Shown here piece after piece: positions 8,423-14,955 of a stretch of 15,088 nucleotides of DNA (its first letter is position 1; the number at the start of each line of letters is the position of its first letter). Position numbers and translations under genes: made by a program. The notes under the pieces were generated by a model that was not told the origin of the DNA, did no database searches, and saw only the letters and a program-made list of their open reading frames with translations. Origin of the DNA: Gammaproteobacteria bacterium (GTDB lineage: Bacteria > Pseudomonadota > Gammaproteobacteria > Pseudomonadales > Cellvibrionaceae); contig JAGKWO010000065.1 in assembly GCA_021151835.1 (NCBI GenBank), forward strand, positions 1-15,088. Reading direction: 5' to 3'.

Positions 8423-9878
8423 ACAAGCCGCTGGCCTTATCGAACACAGAAATATTCAAGTATCCTTTTGCCGCCGCGCTTTCCAGGGATTTTTTTAAAT
8501 TAGCGCAGCGTTCCGGGTAGCTGGCTTGGCCTATTTTACAGAGGGCTACCAATTTTCCCTGCTGGCTACTGGCAGACGATAAGGCATTCCTCACATCGGT
8601 TTTGCTGCCGCGCCCTTGGTGGTGGATGTCGGCAATGGCTGTGCAAATTAAATCCGAAACACCATTAAGGTTGTACCAATTACTGTAGGCATCACGAATT
8701 TTTTTCATGGTGATACCCGCCGCGACATTCACTTGCAATCGGTTAAAGGCGTTGCTGGAATTGGCCAAATGGACCATACGTGCGGCGGCGGATAATTCGC
8801 TATCGTCAATTAGGTCGCCCTGGGCATTCAGGTAGACCATAAAATCCTTGAGATTTTTTTCCGTGGCGTGACCGGGGCGTGGGTAGGATTTTTCCAGGCT
8901 GACCTGATGGGTCCCCAGGTTGCGATGGAGCACTCCGTCTATTAATTTCAGGTCGGGAAATAGTGCGCGAAATTCGGGGTTCTCATTGGCCGCCCGTCGA
9001 AATAACAAAATCAAGTTATCGTTTGGTGTATGTGCCGCCAATTGAAAAAAACCAAAAGTGAAGGCTGCGCGATCATAGGTATTGATTCGATTAAAGTATC
9101 CACCACTTTCACTCGCGGCTAACACTCCCAGCAAACCCGCCAGAGCGCCATACTCATCCAAAAAATCTTCTACGGCGTAGCGCGGACCTGTAAGTTTGCT
9201 GGATGGCTGCATGAGTCCGCGAAAGGATTCGTAATTCGTCGAGCGGGCCACGTAAAATTCTGCTACGCCCGGCAGGCTGGCAAAATAATCCACTTTTCCC
9301 GACGATACGGTGACTTGTCGAATGGTTGGCTGGGGAGCACCAGGGCTTACAGGAGCAGGACGCACTTCGGCAACGGCGGGTGTAACGGGCACCGCACCGG
9401 TTTCAAGTCCAGGTATTGTCGAGTTGGGCGGGAAGGTGCCGAAAAACAATCCCTGGTTGCCACCGTAGGCCGCCTTGAAACGAGCAATAAATTCGTCCGG
9501 TGTTTGGCGAACCACCGACCTCTGCACATTGGAATAATGGTAGATAAAACCGTCGGAAAAAATTCCCACGTGCTTCTTGGGCACATTGCGCATGGTGTGC
9601 GCCACCAAATCAACATTGGATTTATCAGTAACAAACACCAGCTTCATGCCCGCTGGCGCTTTGCCCCAATCACCCACCTGCGGGCACACCGCAAACAACT
9701 CCTGCACCCGCAACCCCGCACCTGGGTAACTGCCATTCTTGTGCGTCTTGCAGTCATACCCCACATCCAACTGCAACAAATGACACACAAAATGCGCACA
9801 ATGGTTATCCGTCGCATTGCTGAAGTTGTTATTACAAAAATCGGAAATTGTTTTATTGAGTGCATCGCTTAGCTTCAT
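8394..9878 (-). CDS. Two-domain putative peptidoglycan hydrolase (NlpC/P60- or CHAP-like plus lysozyme-like), no signal peptide
   Basis: The 494-residue protein has two parts joined by a proline- and valine-rich linker (about residues 152-190). The first part carries NHCAHFVCHLLQ with a candidate catalytic Cys27, then KKHVGIFSDGFIYHY with candidate His103 and His114; this is the Cys...His plan of NlpC/P60 or CHAP amidases/peptidases. The second part contains AASESGGYFNRINTYDRAAF, then FGFFQLAAHTP, resembling the catalytic Glu and following loop of lysozyme-like glycoside hydrolases (Glu257 as candidate acid). Together they suggest cleavage of both glycan and peptide bonds of peptidoglycan. 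No signal peptide is present, so delivery would need a secretion machine such as type VI secretion or lysis; that is inference. No VgrG, PAAR or adjacent immunity gene is visible. It has an AGGT-type ribosome site before the ATG. The exact family names are uncertain. Confidence 0.7.
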   Translation of the reverse strand: MKLSDALNKTISDFCNNNFSNATDNHCAHFVCHLLQLDVGYDCKTHKNGSYPGAGLRVQELFAVCPQVGDWGKAPAGMKLVFVTDKSNVDLVAHTMRNVPKKHVGIFSDGFIYHYSNVQRSVVRQTPDEFIARFKAAYGGNQGLFFGTFPPNSTIPGLETGAVPVTPAVAEVRPAPVSPGAPQPTIRQVTVSSGKVDYFASLPGVAEFYVARSTNYESFRGLMQPSSKLTGPRYAVEDFLDEYGALAGLLGVLAASESGGYFNRINTYDRAAFTFGFFQLAAHTPNDNLILLFRRAANENPEFRALFPDLKLIDGVLHRNLGTHQVSLEKSYPRPGHATEKNLKDFMVYLNAQGDLIDDSELSAAARMVHLANSSNAFNRLQVNVAAGITMKKIRDAYSNWYNLNGVSDLICTAIADIHHQGRGSKTDVRNALSSASSQQGKLVALCKIGQASYPERCANLKKSLESAAAKGYLNISVFDKASGLFKPSQGWPV

Positions 9879-10261
9879 AGCCGACCTTTAACCTCGCAGA
9901 GATTCGTTCCTTAGCGGCAAACCAAAACGTATAAAGCGTGTATTTTTAAAAACAACAGAGAACTTACAATTTAAAAATGCTCCGGCACCTTATGCAGACA
10001 GACGAGCAATTTTGTGGGAACGACTTTATCCCTAAACCTAAACGAGCAACAAAGAGAGAAGATTTAGAACGTAGAAATGGGGAAAAACGGAAGTGTCTTT
10101 ATAGGAGCACAGTTATCTATGGCAGTAAATAGTGTCGCGACAGATCGCGGATTAATTTAGCGCCAAAATTTCTCGGTAAGATCCAGTCCCACCCGCAAAC
10201 CGGGGTGCAGGTCTCACTCATTGCCCCGGATTAATAAAACCAAAAGCGAGATCTGGCACTG
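9879..10261. other. 383-base gap between two minus-strand genes, possible minileader
   Basis: This stretch should contain the promoter of the 494-codon gene and the end of the channel transcript. On the minus strand just upstream of the 494-codon gene the DNA is AT-rich (9935-9985), a plausible promoter zone without clear boxes. On the plus strand an AGGAG (10103-10107) precedes an ATG at 10119 that opens only 13 codons (MAVNSVATDRGLI) and stops at 10160; it might be the stump of a lost gene. The ten-base palindrome TGTCGCGACA lies within it at 10133-10142. I see no RNA gene or protein of useful length. Confidence 0.4.
10200..10229 (-). terminator. Possible hairpin terminator behind the channel gene
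   Basis: CCGGGG and CCCCGG form a perfect six-base stem with an 18-base loop, 32 bases after the channel stop codon on the minus strand. The downstream tract on that strand is TTTGCGGG, so the U-run is weak. It could be an inefficient terminator or a hairpin protecting the mRNA end. Confidence 0.35.
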
Positions 10262-11080
10262 CTAATCGTGATGGATATTCAAATGGCTTCCGCAGTGCGA
10301 GCAAAATTTTGCCGCTCGTTCATGCCCGCGCCTGCCACAATTGGCACACTTAATCATTTCCCGCTCCAGGCGCATCTCATTGGCTAGCTCAGCAGTAAAA
10401 ATACCGGTGGGCACCGCGATAATGGAATAACCGGTCAACATAGCGAGCGAAGCGATCACTTGCCCCAACGGAGTTTGGGGGGTGATATCCCCATAGCCAA
10501 CGGTTGTGATAGTGACAATGGTCCAATAAATGCTCCGGGGAATGCTGGTAAACCCATTAGCGGGACCTTCGAGAAGGTACATCATGGAACCGAAAACAGT
10601 GGCAAAAATTAACACCACAAAAAAGAATACCAGGATTTTCCGTCGCGATTGGAAAATCGCGCGAATCAGGAGATTGGCTTCCTGCAAGTAGGCGACCAAC
10701 TTAAACACCCGGAAAATCCGCAGCACCCGCAACAAGCGAATAATCAACAAGTAACTCGCACCGGAGAAAACCAATGTCAGGTAGGTGGGCAAGATAGACA
10801 GCAAATCTATGATGCCAAAATAACTTTTGATATAAGCCCAGCGATTGGGCGAGCAGTAAATCCTGGCAGCATACTCCAGGGTAAACACCACCGTAAAAAA
10901 CCACTCGATGTAATTTAAATAGGGCGCAAGGCCAGCATCCGATTCCAGCACAGAATCAAACATCAGCGCGCATACACTCAATAGGATGGTGTAAATCAAC
11001 ACCACATCAAAAAGCTTACCTGCGGGGGTATCCGTACCAAAAATAATTTCATAGAGCCTTGTGCGTAAATTATTCTTCAT
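10262..11080 (-). CDS. Voltage-gated potassium channel-like ion transporter with C-terminal zinc ribbon
   Basis: The 272-residue protein has six hydrophobic segments in the Kv-channel order: about residues 24-44, 58-74, 86-104, 108-128 (S4-like, with regularly spaced Arg115, Arg118, Arg121 and Arg124), 148-170 and 206-230. The pore loop holds the potassium selectivity filter TTVGYGD at 192-198, followed by DITPQTPLGQ. After the last helix, CANCGRRGHERAAKFCSHCG (residues 245-264) supplies two CxxC pairs for a zinc ribbon, a known feature of some bacterial members. It sits in the inner membrane and should conduct K+. The gene is transcribed away from the repeat-rich region, and its leader plus first codons are the part that is duplicated further right (copies at 13066 and 14884). 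Confidence 0.93.
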   Translation of the reverse strand: MKNNLRTRLYEIIFGTDTPAGKLFDVVLIYTILLSVCALMFDSVLESDAGLAPYLNYIEWFFTVVFTLEYAARIYCSPNRWAYIKSYFGIIDLLSILPTYLTLVFSGASYLLIIRLLRVLRIFRVFKLVAYLQEANLLIRAIFQSRRKILVFFFVVLIFATVFGSMMYLLEGPANGFTSIPRSIYWTIVTITTVGYGDITPQTPLGQVIASLAMLTGYSIIAVPTGIFTAELANEMRLEREMIKCANCGRRGHERAAKFCSHCGSHLNIHHD

Positions 11081-11178
11081 AGTGTCGCCATCTTGATCGA
11101 TTTGCCAATGACCCCGCTCCAGTGGAGCTGGGTAAATACCCTAGCATAATTAACCAAGCTGATCAGCCATGTGTATCT
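10997..11178 (-). repeat. Channel-leader repeat, copy A (with intact gene)
   Basis: This is the presumed parent copy: the first 28 codons or so of the channel gene plus about 98 bases of its leader. Bases 11070-11178 match 13066-13174 (copy B) over 109 bases with no indel and about five substitutions. Bases 10997-11113 match 14884-14988 (copy C) apart from a 12-base in-frame deletion and scattered substitutions. The homology with B ends sharply at 11178, before the two short + strand ORFs. Confidence 0.92.
11111..11133. promoter_or_regulatory. Hairpin in the channel gene leader
   Basis: GCTCCA (11116-11121) and TGGAGC (11123-11128) are perfect complements around a single G. Outer ACC and GGGT bases extend the stem with a one-base T bulge. 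It lies about 31-53 bases before the channel ATG in the presumed 5' leader and is kept in copy B (13107-13129) with one changed base. It lacks a following T-run, so it is more likely an operator or mRNA structure than a terminator. Copy C is interrupted exactly at its foot. Confidence 0.5.
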
Positions 11179-11267
11179 TATGGATTAGGTTAAAAGCCCC
11201 CAATTTCAAGTTGACCGAGCGAGCCGGGTAAAACATAATCTATGCACCAACACATGAGGTTTTGCTT

Positions 11268-11450
11268 ATGCGCGACAAGATTACCCGAAACAATAAGTAT
11301 GGCCTTCCGCAAGCAATTGCCAGACCCCAAATAAAGGCAAGCAAAAGCCTGAACCTTGCAAGCCCAGAAGGCCAGCAGATTATCAAGTCAGAAACGAAGC
11401 TTGCTCTCAAGACGCATATGGCAACGTTTAAACGACTGGCAGATATGTAA
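11268..11450 (+). CDS. Small basic protein of unknown function (60 residues)
   Basis: The ATG at 11268 follows GAGGT at 11256-11260 with a seven-base gap, better supported than the in-frame TTG at 11262. The product is basic and mostly polar: MRDKITRNNKYGLPQAIARP, then a helical ASPEGQQIIKSETKLALKTH and a closing ATFKRLADM. I do not recognise the family with confidence. The gene is divergent from the channel gene, and the space between them (11081-11267) must contain both promoters. The helical, charged C-terminus and short length would fit a small DNA- or protein-binding partner of the ORF that follows, but that is speculative. No homologous copy of this gene is found beside leader copies B and C, so it marks where repeat homology ends. 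Confidence 0.6.
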   Translation: MRDKITRNNKYGLPQAIARPQIKASKSLNLASPEGQQIIKSETKLALKTHMATFKRLADM

Positions 11451-11502
11451 TGTAAATTATCCAATTCCCCCCAACGATTATGAGCTAACGCTAGATTACG
11501 AA

Positions 11503-11604
11503 ATGCTAGCTGACGCCACACGAGATCTTATAATCAATCAGTTATCTGAGAGCGACTTTGCCGATATCCTCTTCGGTTTGTGGCTGGAAACTCAACCGCA
11601 GTAA
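11503..11604 (+). CDS. Possible small acidic protein, start uncertain
   Basis: The frame that ends at 11604 encodes an acidic, protein-like stretch, NVNYPIPPNDYELTLDYE followed by MLADATRDLIINQLSESDFA and DILFGLWLETQPQ. The frame is open further left (a TTG at 11356), but there it overlaps the preceding gene in another frame. Between the preceding stop (11450) and 11503 no standard start exists; an ATG at 11450-11452 is followed directly by TAA. Either the ATG at 11503 is used, giving 33 residues, or a start was destroyed by mutation. The acidic product after a basic one suggests a paired small operon. Function unknown. Confidence 0.35.
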   Translation: MLADATRDLIINQLSESDFADILFGLWLETQPQ

Positions 11605-11613
11605 TTTACTTTT

Positions 11614-11648
11614 CAAAAACCCACCGGGGCATAATTGTCCGGCGGTGG
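11614..11648 (-). terminator. Rho-independent terminator of the lipoprotein operon
   Basis: On the minus strand CCACCG (from 11648) and CGGTGG (to 11621) form a GC-rich stem with an inner GG/CC extension, followed by G and TTTTT (11619-11615). It lies directly behind the lipoprotein stop at 11653 and probably ends transcripts of the 329-codon gene and the lipoprotein. Confidence 0.65.
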
Positions 11649-11666
11649 TGTTCTAGTAGGTTTCGG
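11625..11666 (-). repeat. Lipoprotein 3'-end repeat, intact copy
   Basis: Forty-two bases covering the last codons of the lipoprotein gene and part of its terminator match 13189-13230 with no indel and about eight substitutions. The second copy has lost the stop codon and the rest of the gene, so it is a remnant of a related lipoprotein gene. Confidence 0.75.
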
Positions 11667-11835
11667 CGAGCTTTGCGTGTTTTAGGTAATACTCGATGCG
11701 GTAATGATTTTCACCTGCGGGAACTATCACATAACCTTGGCCGTTTTTTAGGGGGCGCTGGGTTGGGGTGCAGGCGATAAGTGATAGGAAAAACACCAGC
11801 AAAGAAATTACTTTAAAGGTAACCAACATTTTCAC
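11653..11835 (-). CDS. Small lipoprotein
   Basis: The product (60 residues) begins with a typical lipoprotein signal peptide, VTFKVISLLVFFLSLIACTP, where LIAC is the lipobox and Cys22 the expected acylated residue. The mature part is only about 39 residues: PTQRPLKNGQGYVIVPAGEN, then HYRIEYYLKHAKLAETY. The GTG at 11835 overlaps the upstream TGA (GTGA); an ATG six bases later (11829) is equally possible and gives 58 residues. Either way the gene is coupled to the 329-codon gene. The LKxGxGYxxVP motif recurs in the broken lipoprotein at 13958-14146, showing a local paralogous family. It should sit in the cell envelope; function unknown. An immunity or accessory role to an envelope-acting effector is possible but unproven. 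Confidence 0.7.
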   Translation of the reverse strand: MKMLVTFKVISLLVFFLSLIACTPTQRPLKNGQGYVIVPAGENHYRIEYYLKHAKLAETY

Positions 11836-12821
11836 AGCAACATTTGCCAGTCGCGTTTTTTCCCCGAATTAATCACCGCGTCAAAATCCGGAATGAATTC
11901 ACGCATTTTTTTCACAACCTGACGCAATTCATCTGGCAATTGAATATTTTCTATAGGATCAGGTAACTTATCGAATGGTGGTTCAGTTAAGCGGTGTTTG
12001 ATTTCCGGATTTAAAAGCCCGCGCCACTCACGCAAACGCATAATAAAATGCAAATCGATGGGATATTGTTCGGCATGCCCTTCAAAATCTCTTCCGCCGT
12101 CTTTATTGTTACGGCTGGCTTGAAAGGTGTGCCTATTCGCCAGTTGAATCAATAAAGACTCGATCAACACCATGTCTTCTGTGTCCCAGTGCTGCCAGAG
12201 TTCAGCAAACAAAGGTTCTTCCTTAAAAATATCCACTGACCAAGACTTGCCCTCCCCTTGCCAATCTCTGGGCTCAAAACCCAGAAATTTTTCAGTGAGC
12301 ATCATCATAAAAATTTGCGTCATGGGATTTACAAAATCACCAACCCATTGCTTATCAAACTGATTCAATACAAATTTGGCACAGTTTTCAAATTCAGCTC
12401 TATTCGTAAAAACTGCGATAAATGAAAGTAGATTACCCGCCTCTGCCGCCCCCAAAAGAACTGGAGTACGAACCTCTATATCTTGACGACGCGCAATAAT
12501 AATCAAACGCTCCAAGTTATAGGAACACAATTGCGGAGCAAAAAAATGTTTGCTGATAGCCAAAGCCATTTCTTGATTATTCAATTCGTCCTCTAGAATA
12601 CTCAACGCGAGCACATAGCGTAGATCCGCAAGAGTCAATCGGAATAAGTAAGAAACTATAGTGATGAAATCGTCCACATTTCCATTTTTGCAATAATTAG
12701 CAATGCTCGTATCAAGCTCGACATACTCGCCGTCTGAGGCAATTCTTTCTGCCGCTTTTCGCTTTTCGGCAGCATAAGTTTTGCGCTTACGGAATTTAGG
12801 AGCAACTTCAAAATAGTTCAT
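11832..12821 (-). CDS. Unrecognised 329-residue cytoplasmic protein, immunity-like position
   Basis: I do not recognise the family. The ATG at 12821 (MNYFEVAPKFRKRKTYAAEK) is two bases after the stop of an upstream start-less reading frame and has GGAA six bases before it; a GTG at 12836 would add five residues and overlap that frame. The protein has a basic N-terminus, several amphipathic helices between about residues 40 and 160 (DDFITIVSYLFRLTLADLRYV, a segment with PVLLGAAEAGNLLSFIAVF), a Trp-rich middle (FEPRDWQGEGKSWSVDIF, ELWQHWDTED) and a charged end. No signal peptide or membrane helix is evident. The helical middle recalls ankyrin- or HEAT-like repeats but is too weak to claim. It is the second gene of an operon that once began with a larger protein and it is coupled to the lipoprotein, the usual place of an immunity gene. 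Confidence 0.65.
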   Translation of the reverse strand: MNYFEVAPKFRKRKTYAAEKRKAAERIASDGEYVELDTSIANYCKNGNVDDFITIVSYLFRLTLADLRYVLALSILEDELNNQEMALAISKHFFAPQLCSYNLERLIIIARRQDIEVRTPVLLGAAEAGNLLSFIAVFTNRAEFENCAKFVLNQFDKQWVGDFVNPMTQIFMMMLTEKFLGFEPRDWQGEGKSWSVDIFKEEPLFAELWQHWDTEDMVLIESLLIQLANRHTFQASRNNKDGGRDFEGHAEQYPIDLHFIMRLREWRGLLNPEIKHRLTEPPFDKLPDPIENIQLPDELRQVVKKMREFIPDFDAVINSGKKRDWQMLL

Positions 12822-12822
12822 A

Positions 12823-13065
12823 TTAGTTCCACGCACTCACAATGGTTTCAACCCCAGTAAAATTTGAAGAATTGAAAGCAGGTACTTCCACCTGAACCCA
12901 AATACCTTTTACAGGCACAGAATCCACACGCCGAAGCATCTCTAACTCTCGCAGCATATTACGCGATTCTGAATCTGCGTTGTCATATCTACCTGCCTTA
13001 TAATCAGCGATCCATTTATCCAATCGATCAGTGGCAGAGCCTGTGGGAGCTTTCGCCGCATCCGC
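12823..13065 (-). pseudogene. C-terminal remnant of a larger lost gene
   Basis: This frame is open from a stop at 13066-13068 to TAA at 12823-12825 and gives about 80 residues: ADAAKAPTGSATDRLDKW, then IADYKAGRYDNADSESRN, MLRELEMLRRVDSVPVKG and IWVQVEVPAFNSSNFTGVET. The composition is clearly protein-like, but there is no ATG; the TTG at 13023 is inside and without a ribosome site. The upstream break coincides exactly with the start of channel-leader copy B, so recombination replaced the 5' part of the gene. The frame reads into the start of the 329-codon gene with two bases between stop and ATG. I see a tail of a cytoplasmic or secreted protein whose partner gene survived; its toxin nature is only inferred from this layout. 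Confidence 0.6.
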
Positions 13066-13174
13066 TTATTCTTCATGGTATCGCCATCTTGATCGATTTG
13101 CCAATTACCCCGCTCTAGTGGAGCTGGGTAAATACCCTAACATAATTAACCAAGCTGATCAGCCATGTGTATCT
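13066..13174 (-). repeat. Channel-leader repeat, copy B
   Basis: 109 bases match 11070-11178 with no indel and about five substitutions. The copy keeps the channel leader, its hairpin, the ATG (13074-13076) and the next two codons or so (MKN). It then breaks into the lost-gene tail, where the channel frame is out of register. No channel coding sequence beyond the third codon remains. Confidence 0.92.
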
Positions 13175-13183
13175 CACCAAGTG

Positions 13184-13206
13184 CAAAACGGGGCATAGCT
13201 GCCCGG
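13184..13206 (-). terminator. Possible terminator in lipoprotein remnant
   Basis: On the minus strand GGGCA and TGCCC (13204-13200 and 13195-13191) form a perfect five-base stem with a four-base loop, followed by CCG and TTTT (13188-13185). It is the diverged counterpart of the terminator at 11614-11648 and belongs to a lipoprotein remnant (13189-13230). Confidence 0.4.
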
Positions 13207-13230
13207 CGGGGATGTTCCAGTAGGTTGTGG
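13189..13230 (-). repeat. Remnant of lipoprotein gene 3' end
   Basis: It aligns without gaps to 11625-11666. The stop codon TAG of the intact gene is TGG here. Nothing else of the lipoprotein coding sequence remains except perhaps a short APT-type stretch (13232-13245). Confidence 0.65.
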
Positions 13231-13249
13231 TTGGGGCGCGCAGCCTGAG

Positions 13250-13375
13250 GAACGAACCGCAACATGACCGCACACCCATAATCACCACAAGAGTTCATTC
13301 AAACTCTCAATTGGTTTTTCGTAATAATAAACAGAAAGGCAGTTTACATTTGCGAATTATGCGGTAAGCAAGCTC
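13250..13375. repeat. 125-base direct repeat, copy 1
   Basis: It aligns to 14157-14280 with roughly 90% identity and two single-base gaps. Both copies lie immediately behind the stop codon of a minus-strand gene (13379 and 14300) and immediately before a lipoprotein remnant. In this copy the + strand reads RKAVYICELCGKQ, with a zinc-finger-like CxxC; the other copy has Ser for the first Cys. This may be a relic of coding sequence on the plus strand, or chance. Confidence 0.9.
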
Positions 13376-13378
13376 TTG

Positions 13379-13759
13379 CTATTTAGTCTTCTGGCATGAT
13401 CCATTAGTTTTATACATGACTTCTATATCCCCCAGGGTCATAAAATTTGACTTATCAACAAAAATTGTACCCACCACAGAAACATATTTATTTTTACATT
13501 CTATAAAATTTTTCTGATGATTTTCATCTCTGAATATCACCTGTACAGATGATGTCTTATCAAAATGTTTTGCGTGATCCCTTGTTAGATACAAGCCATC
13601 ATCGAAAGAATAGTAACCAAATACTTCTATTCTACAACCGTTGCAGTTTTTTCCATTCAATATCAAATCAAAAAATGAAACCGTTTGTATTGCATTTGAG
13701 GAATATGCCAAACCTGACAAAATAGATAGGACCAGTATAGCTACGATTCTTATAAACAA
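13379..13759 (-). CDS. Exported protein of unknown function (126 residues)
   Basis: The N-terminus MFIRIVAILVLSILSGLAYS is a clear Sec signal peptide with probable cleavage after about residue 20, so the mature protein of roughly 105 residues is periplasmic. The mature part holds FFDLILNGKNCNGCRIEVFG, YYSFDDGLYLTRDHAKHFDK and KNKYVSVVGTIFVDKSNF, a strand-rich pattern resembling a small OB-like barrel; the four Cys (about residues 39, 42, 88 and 122) could form disulfides. I do not recognise the family. It begins ten bases after a start-less upstream tail frame (13770-13937), the same arrangement as the 329-codon gene. An exported protein in this position would fit immunity against an envelope toxin; this is inference. 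The gene is AT-rich compared with the left half of the window, a sign of transfer. Confidence 0.65.
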   Translation of the reverse strand: MFIRIVAILVLSILSGLAYSSNAIQTVSFFDLILNGKNCNGCRIEVFGYYSFDDGLYLTRDHAKHFDKTSSVQVIFRDENHQKNFIECKNKYVSVVGTIFVDKSNFMTLGDIEVMYKTNGSCQKTK

Positions 13760-13769
13760 TCCAGAATAT

Positions 13770-13937
13770 TTAAAATGATAAAAACCAATTACGATAATTC
13801 AGGCGAGCCGAATGACCGCTAGAATAACCCATTACATGAGTATCTGATGGACCTTTTACGAATACAGGCATTCCATCAAGCTGATTGCTTAAATTGTTAT
13901 ACTGTTCCGAAACTCCTGCCCATTCCAAGTAACCATT
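13770..13937 (-). pseudogene. C-terminal remnant of a second lost gene
   Basis: The minus-strand frame from a stop at 13938-13940 to TAA at 13770-13772 gives 55 residues: NGYLEWAGVSEQYNNLSNQL, then DGMPVFVKGPSDTHVMGY and SSGHSARLNYRNWFLSF. The content is protein-like (aromatic, turn-rich), without an ATG near the front. It is too short to be seen in a standard ORF list but ends ten bases before the ATG of the exported 126-codon gene. I interpret it as the tail of a larger gene whose 5' part was replaced by the lipoprotein fragment to its right. Possibly a toxin or enzyme tail; no family assigned. Confidence 0.5.
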
Positions 13938-13957
13938 TTAACTAAATTTGTTGGCAA

Positions 13958-14146
13958 TTAAGAGACAGCTAAAGCAGCTGCTCCCTTTATAGGTACCATT
14001 CCATTTCCTGCAAACGTGCCTGTTGTGTAACCACATCCTGCAACATAACCATTTGCTTCATGAGGTCCTACACTTGTTACAGGTACAACCAGATAACCTT
14101 CGCCGTCTTTTAACGAGAGTTGGGTTGGGCTGAAGGTGCGCAATCG
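13958..14146 (-). pseudogene. Broken paralogue of the small lipoprotein
   Basis: The frame reads FSPTQLSLKDGEGYLVVP, which matches PTQRPLKNGQGYVIVP of the intact lipoprotein at 11653, and continues with TSVGPHEANGYVAGCG and AGNGMVPIKGAAALAVS. No valid start is present; the upstream stop is at 14147-14149. In another frame just upstream, inside the direct repeat, VMLRFVLLSNDCAP resembles a decayed signal peptide with lipobox Cys, so a frameshift near 14135 probably separated signal and body. The C-terminal extension is unlike that of the intact copy. Confidence 0.55.
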
Positions 14147-14156
14147 TTACTCAATA

Positions 14157-14280
14157 GAACGAACCGCAACATAACCCACACCCACAAACACCACAACAGG
14201 TAATTCAAATTCTCAATTGGTTTTCATAATAAAAAACAGAAAGGCAGTTTACATTAGCGAATTATGCGGTAAGCAAGATC
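14157..14280. repeat. 125-base direct repeat, copy 2
   Basis: It is about 90% identical to 13250-13375, in the same orientation and 907 bases away. The shared core AAAGGCAGTTTACATT and the following GCGAATTATGCGGTAAGCAA are unchanged. It ends 19 bases from the stop codon of the 167-codon gene. Confidence 0.9.
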
Positions 14281-14299
14281 ACCGCAAACTACGGGCCAT

Positions 14300-14803
14300 T
14301 CAAAAATCTTTAGGGCTCTCACCACCCCAGATAAAATCAAAACTCGCCCTACACCATAAAACATCATCCTCAACTGATTTATACGCAAACCGACAAACAA
14401 AATTATTAGTAATATTTCGCCAATCTTTTTGATTTTTTAGAAACTTCTCGCATCTTACGTAATCATTGTGTTTTTCTAGAAAAACAAAAGAAATTTGCTC
14501 AAAAAAATAAAAGTATTCGATAAGTAAACTTATAACTTCTGCAATATCCAGGTTTCTCCGAATTGCGTTAAAAGAAAACATAAAGTCATCCAACTCGACA
14601 TTAGAAAAAAACTGCTTTTTAAAGCTAATACATTCTTTTGCGCTCCGATTTAAAAGAGGCCTCTCACACATGACGACCAAAGCCTCGGAGTTTTCAAAGA
14701 GCAAACGAAAAATACGAGCCAGCTTCTCCCTACCAAAATGGCTATCTCTTATATCGTTCCAAGAAAACACATTACCTGTATATGACCTACCATTCAAATT
14801 CAT
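14300..14803 (-). CDS. Unrecognised 167-residue soluble protein
   Basis: The product starts MNLNGRSYTGNVFSWNDIRD and ends FIWGGESPKDF. It is rich in Phe, Asn, Lys and Glu, with helical stretches LARIFRLLFENSEALVVM and AEVISLLIEYFYFFEQISFV and four Cys. There is no signal peptide; the second helical stretch is hydrophobic but interrupted by Glu, so a cytoplasmic protein is more likely. A GGGGA about nine bases before the ATG may be the ribosome site. The AT-rich composition differs from the left part of the window and suggests a recent arrival. Upstream, a short frame (about 16 residues, GWYYRTKNYLSSLYRE) lies between the channel remnant and this gene and could be the stump of a third lost tail. 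I do not recognise a family. Confidence 0.6.
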   Translation of the reverse strand: MNLNGRSYTGNVFSWNDIRDSHFGREKLARIFRLLFENSEALVVMCERPLLNRSAKECISFKKQFFSNVELDDFMFSFNAIRRNLDIAEVISLLIEYFYFFEQISFVFLEKHNDYVRCEKFLKNQKDWRNITNNFVCRFAYKSVEDDVLWCRASFDFIWGGESPKDF

Positions 14804-14877
14804 GATTTGCTGTCCCCTATTACTGTTTATTCTCTATAAAGGGAGGATAAATAGTTCTTTGTGCGGTAGTACCAACC

Positions 14878-14955
14878 TTATACCAACACCACACCAAAAG
14901 GCGTATCCGTACCAAAAATAATTTCATGGAGTCGTGTACGTAAACTATTCTTCAT
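14878..14955 (-). pseudogene. Truncated 5' fragment of a channel-gene paralogue
   Basis: The frame begins MKNSLRTRLHEIIFGTDTP, nearly the channel's own N-terminus (MKNNLRTRLYEIIFGTDTP), then reads FGVVLV and stops, 25 residues in all. A 12-base in-frame deletion removes AGKL-type codons, and the homology ends within a few bases after that. Two differences at the N-terminus (Ser for Asn, His for Tyr) show it is a diverged copy and not a recent duplication of the neighbouring gene. Confidence 0.8.

Noticed and set aside
9315..9872. 185-residue ORF on the plus strand inside the 494-codon gene
   Set aside because: It lies antisense to a gene with recognisable motifs and reads as low-quality Arg/His-rich sequence.
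11653..11835. Entericidin-type toxin/antitoxin lipoprotein
   Set aside because: It is short with a lipobox, but the mature part (LKNGQGYVIVP) does not resemble entericidins and there is no paired small gene of that type.
14217..14432. 71-residue ORF on the plus strand
   Set aside because: Its front is within the direct repeat and its remainder is antisense to the 167-codon gene; the front RKAVYISELCGKQ is noted only as a possible relic.
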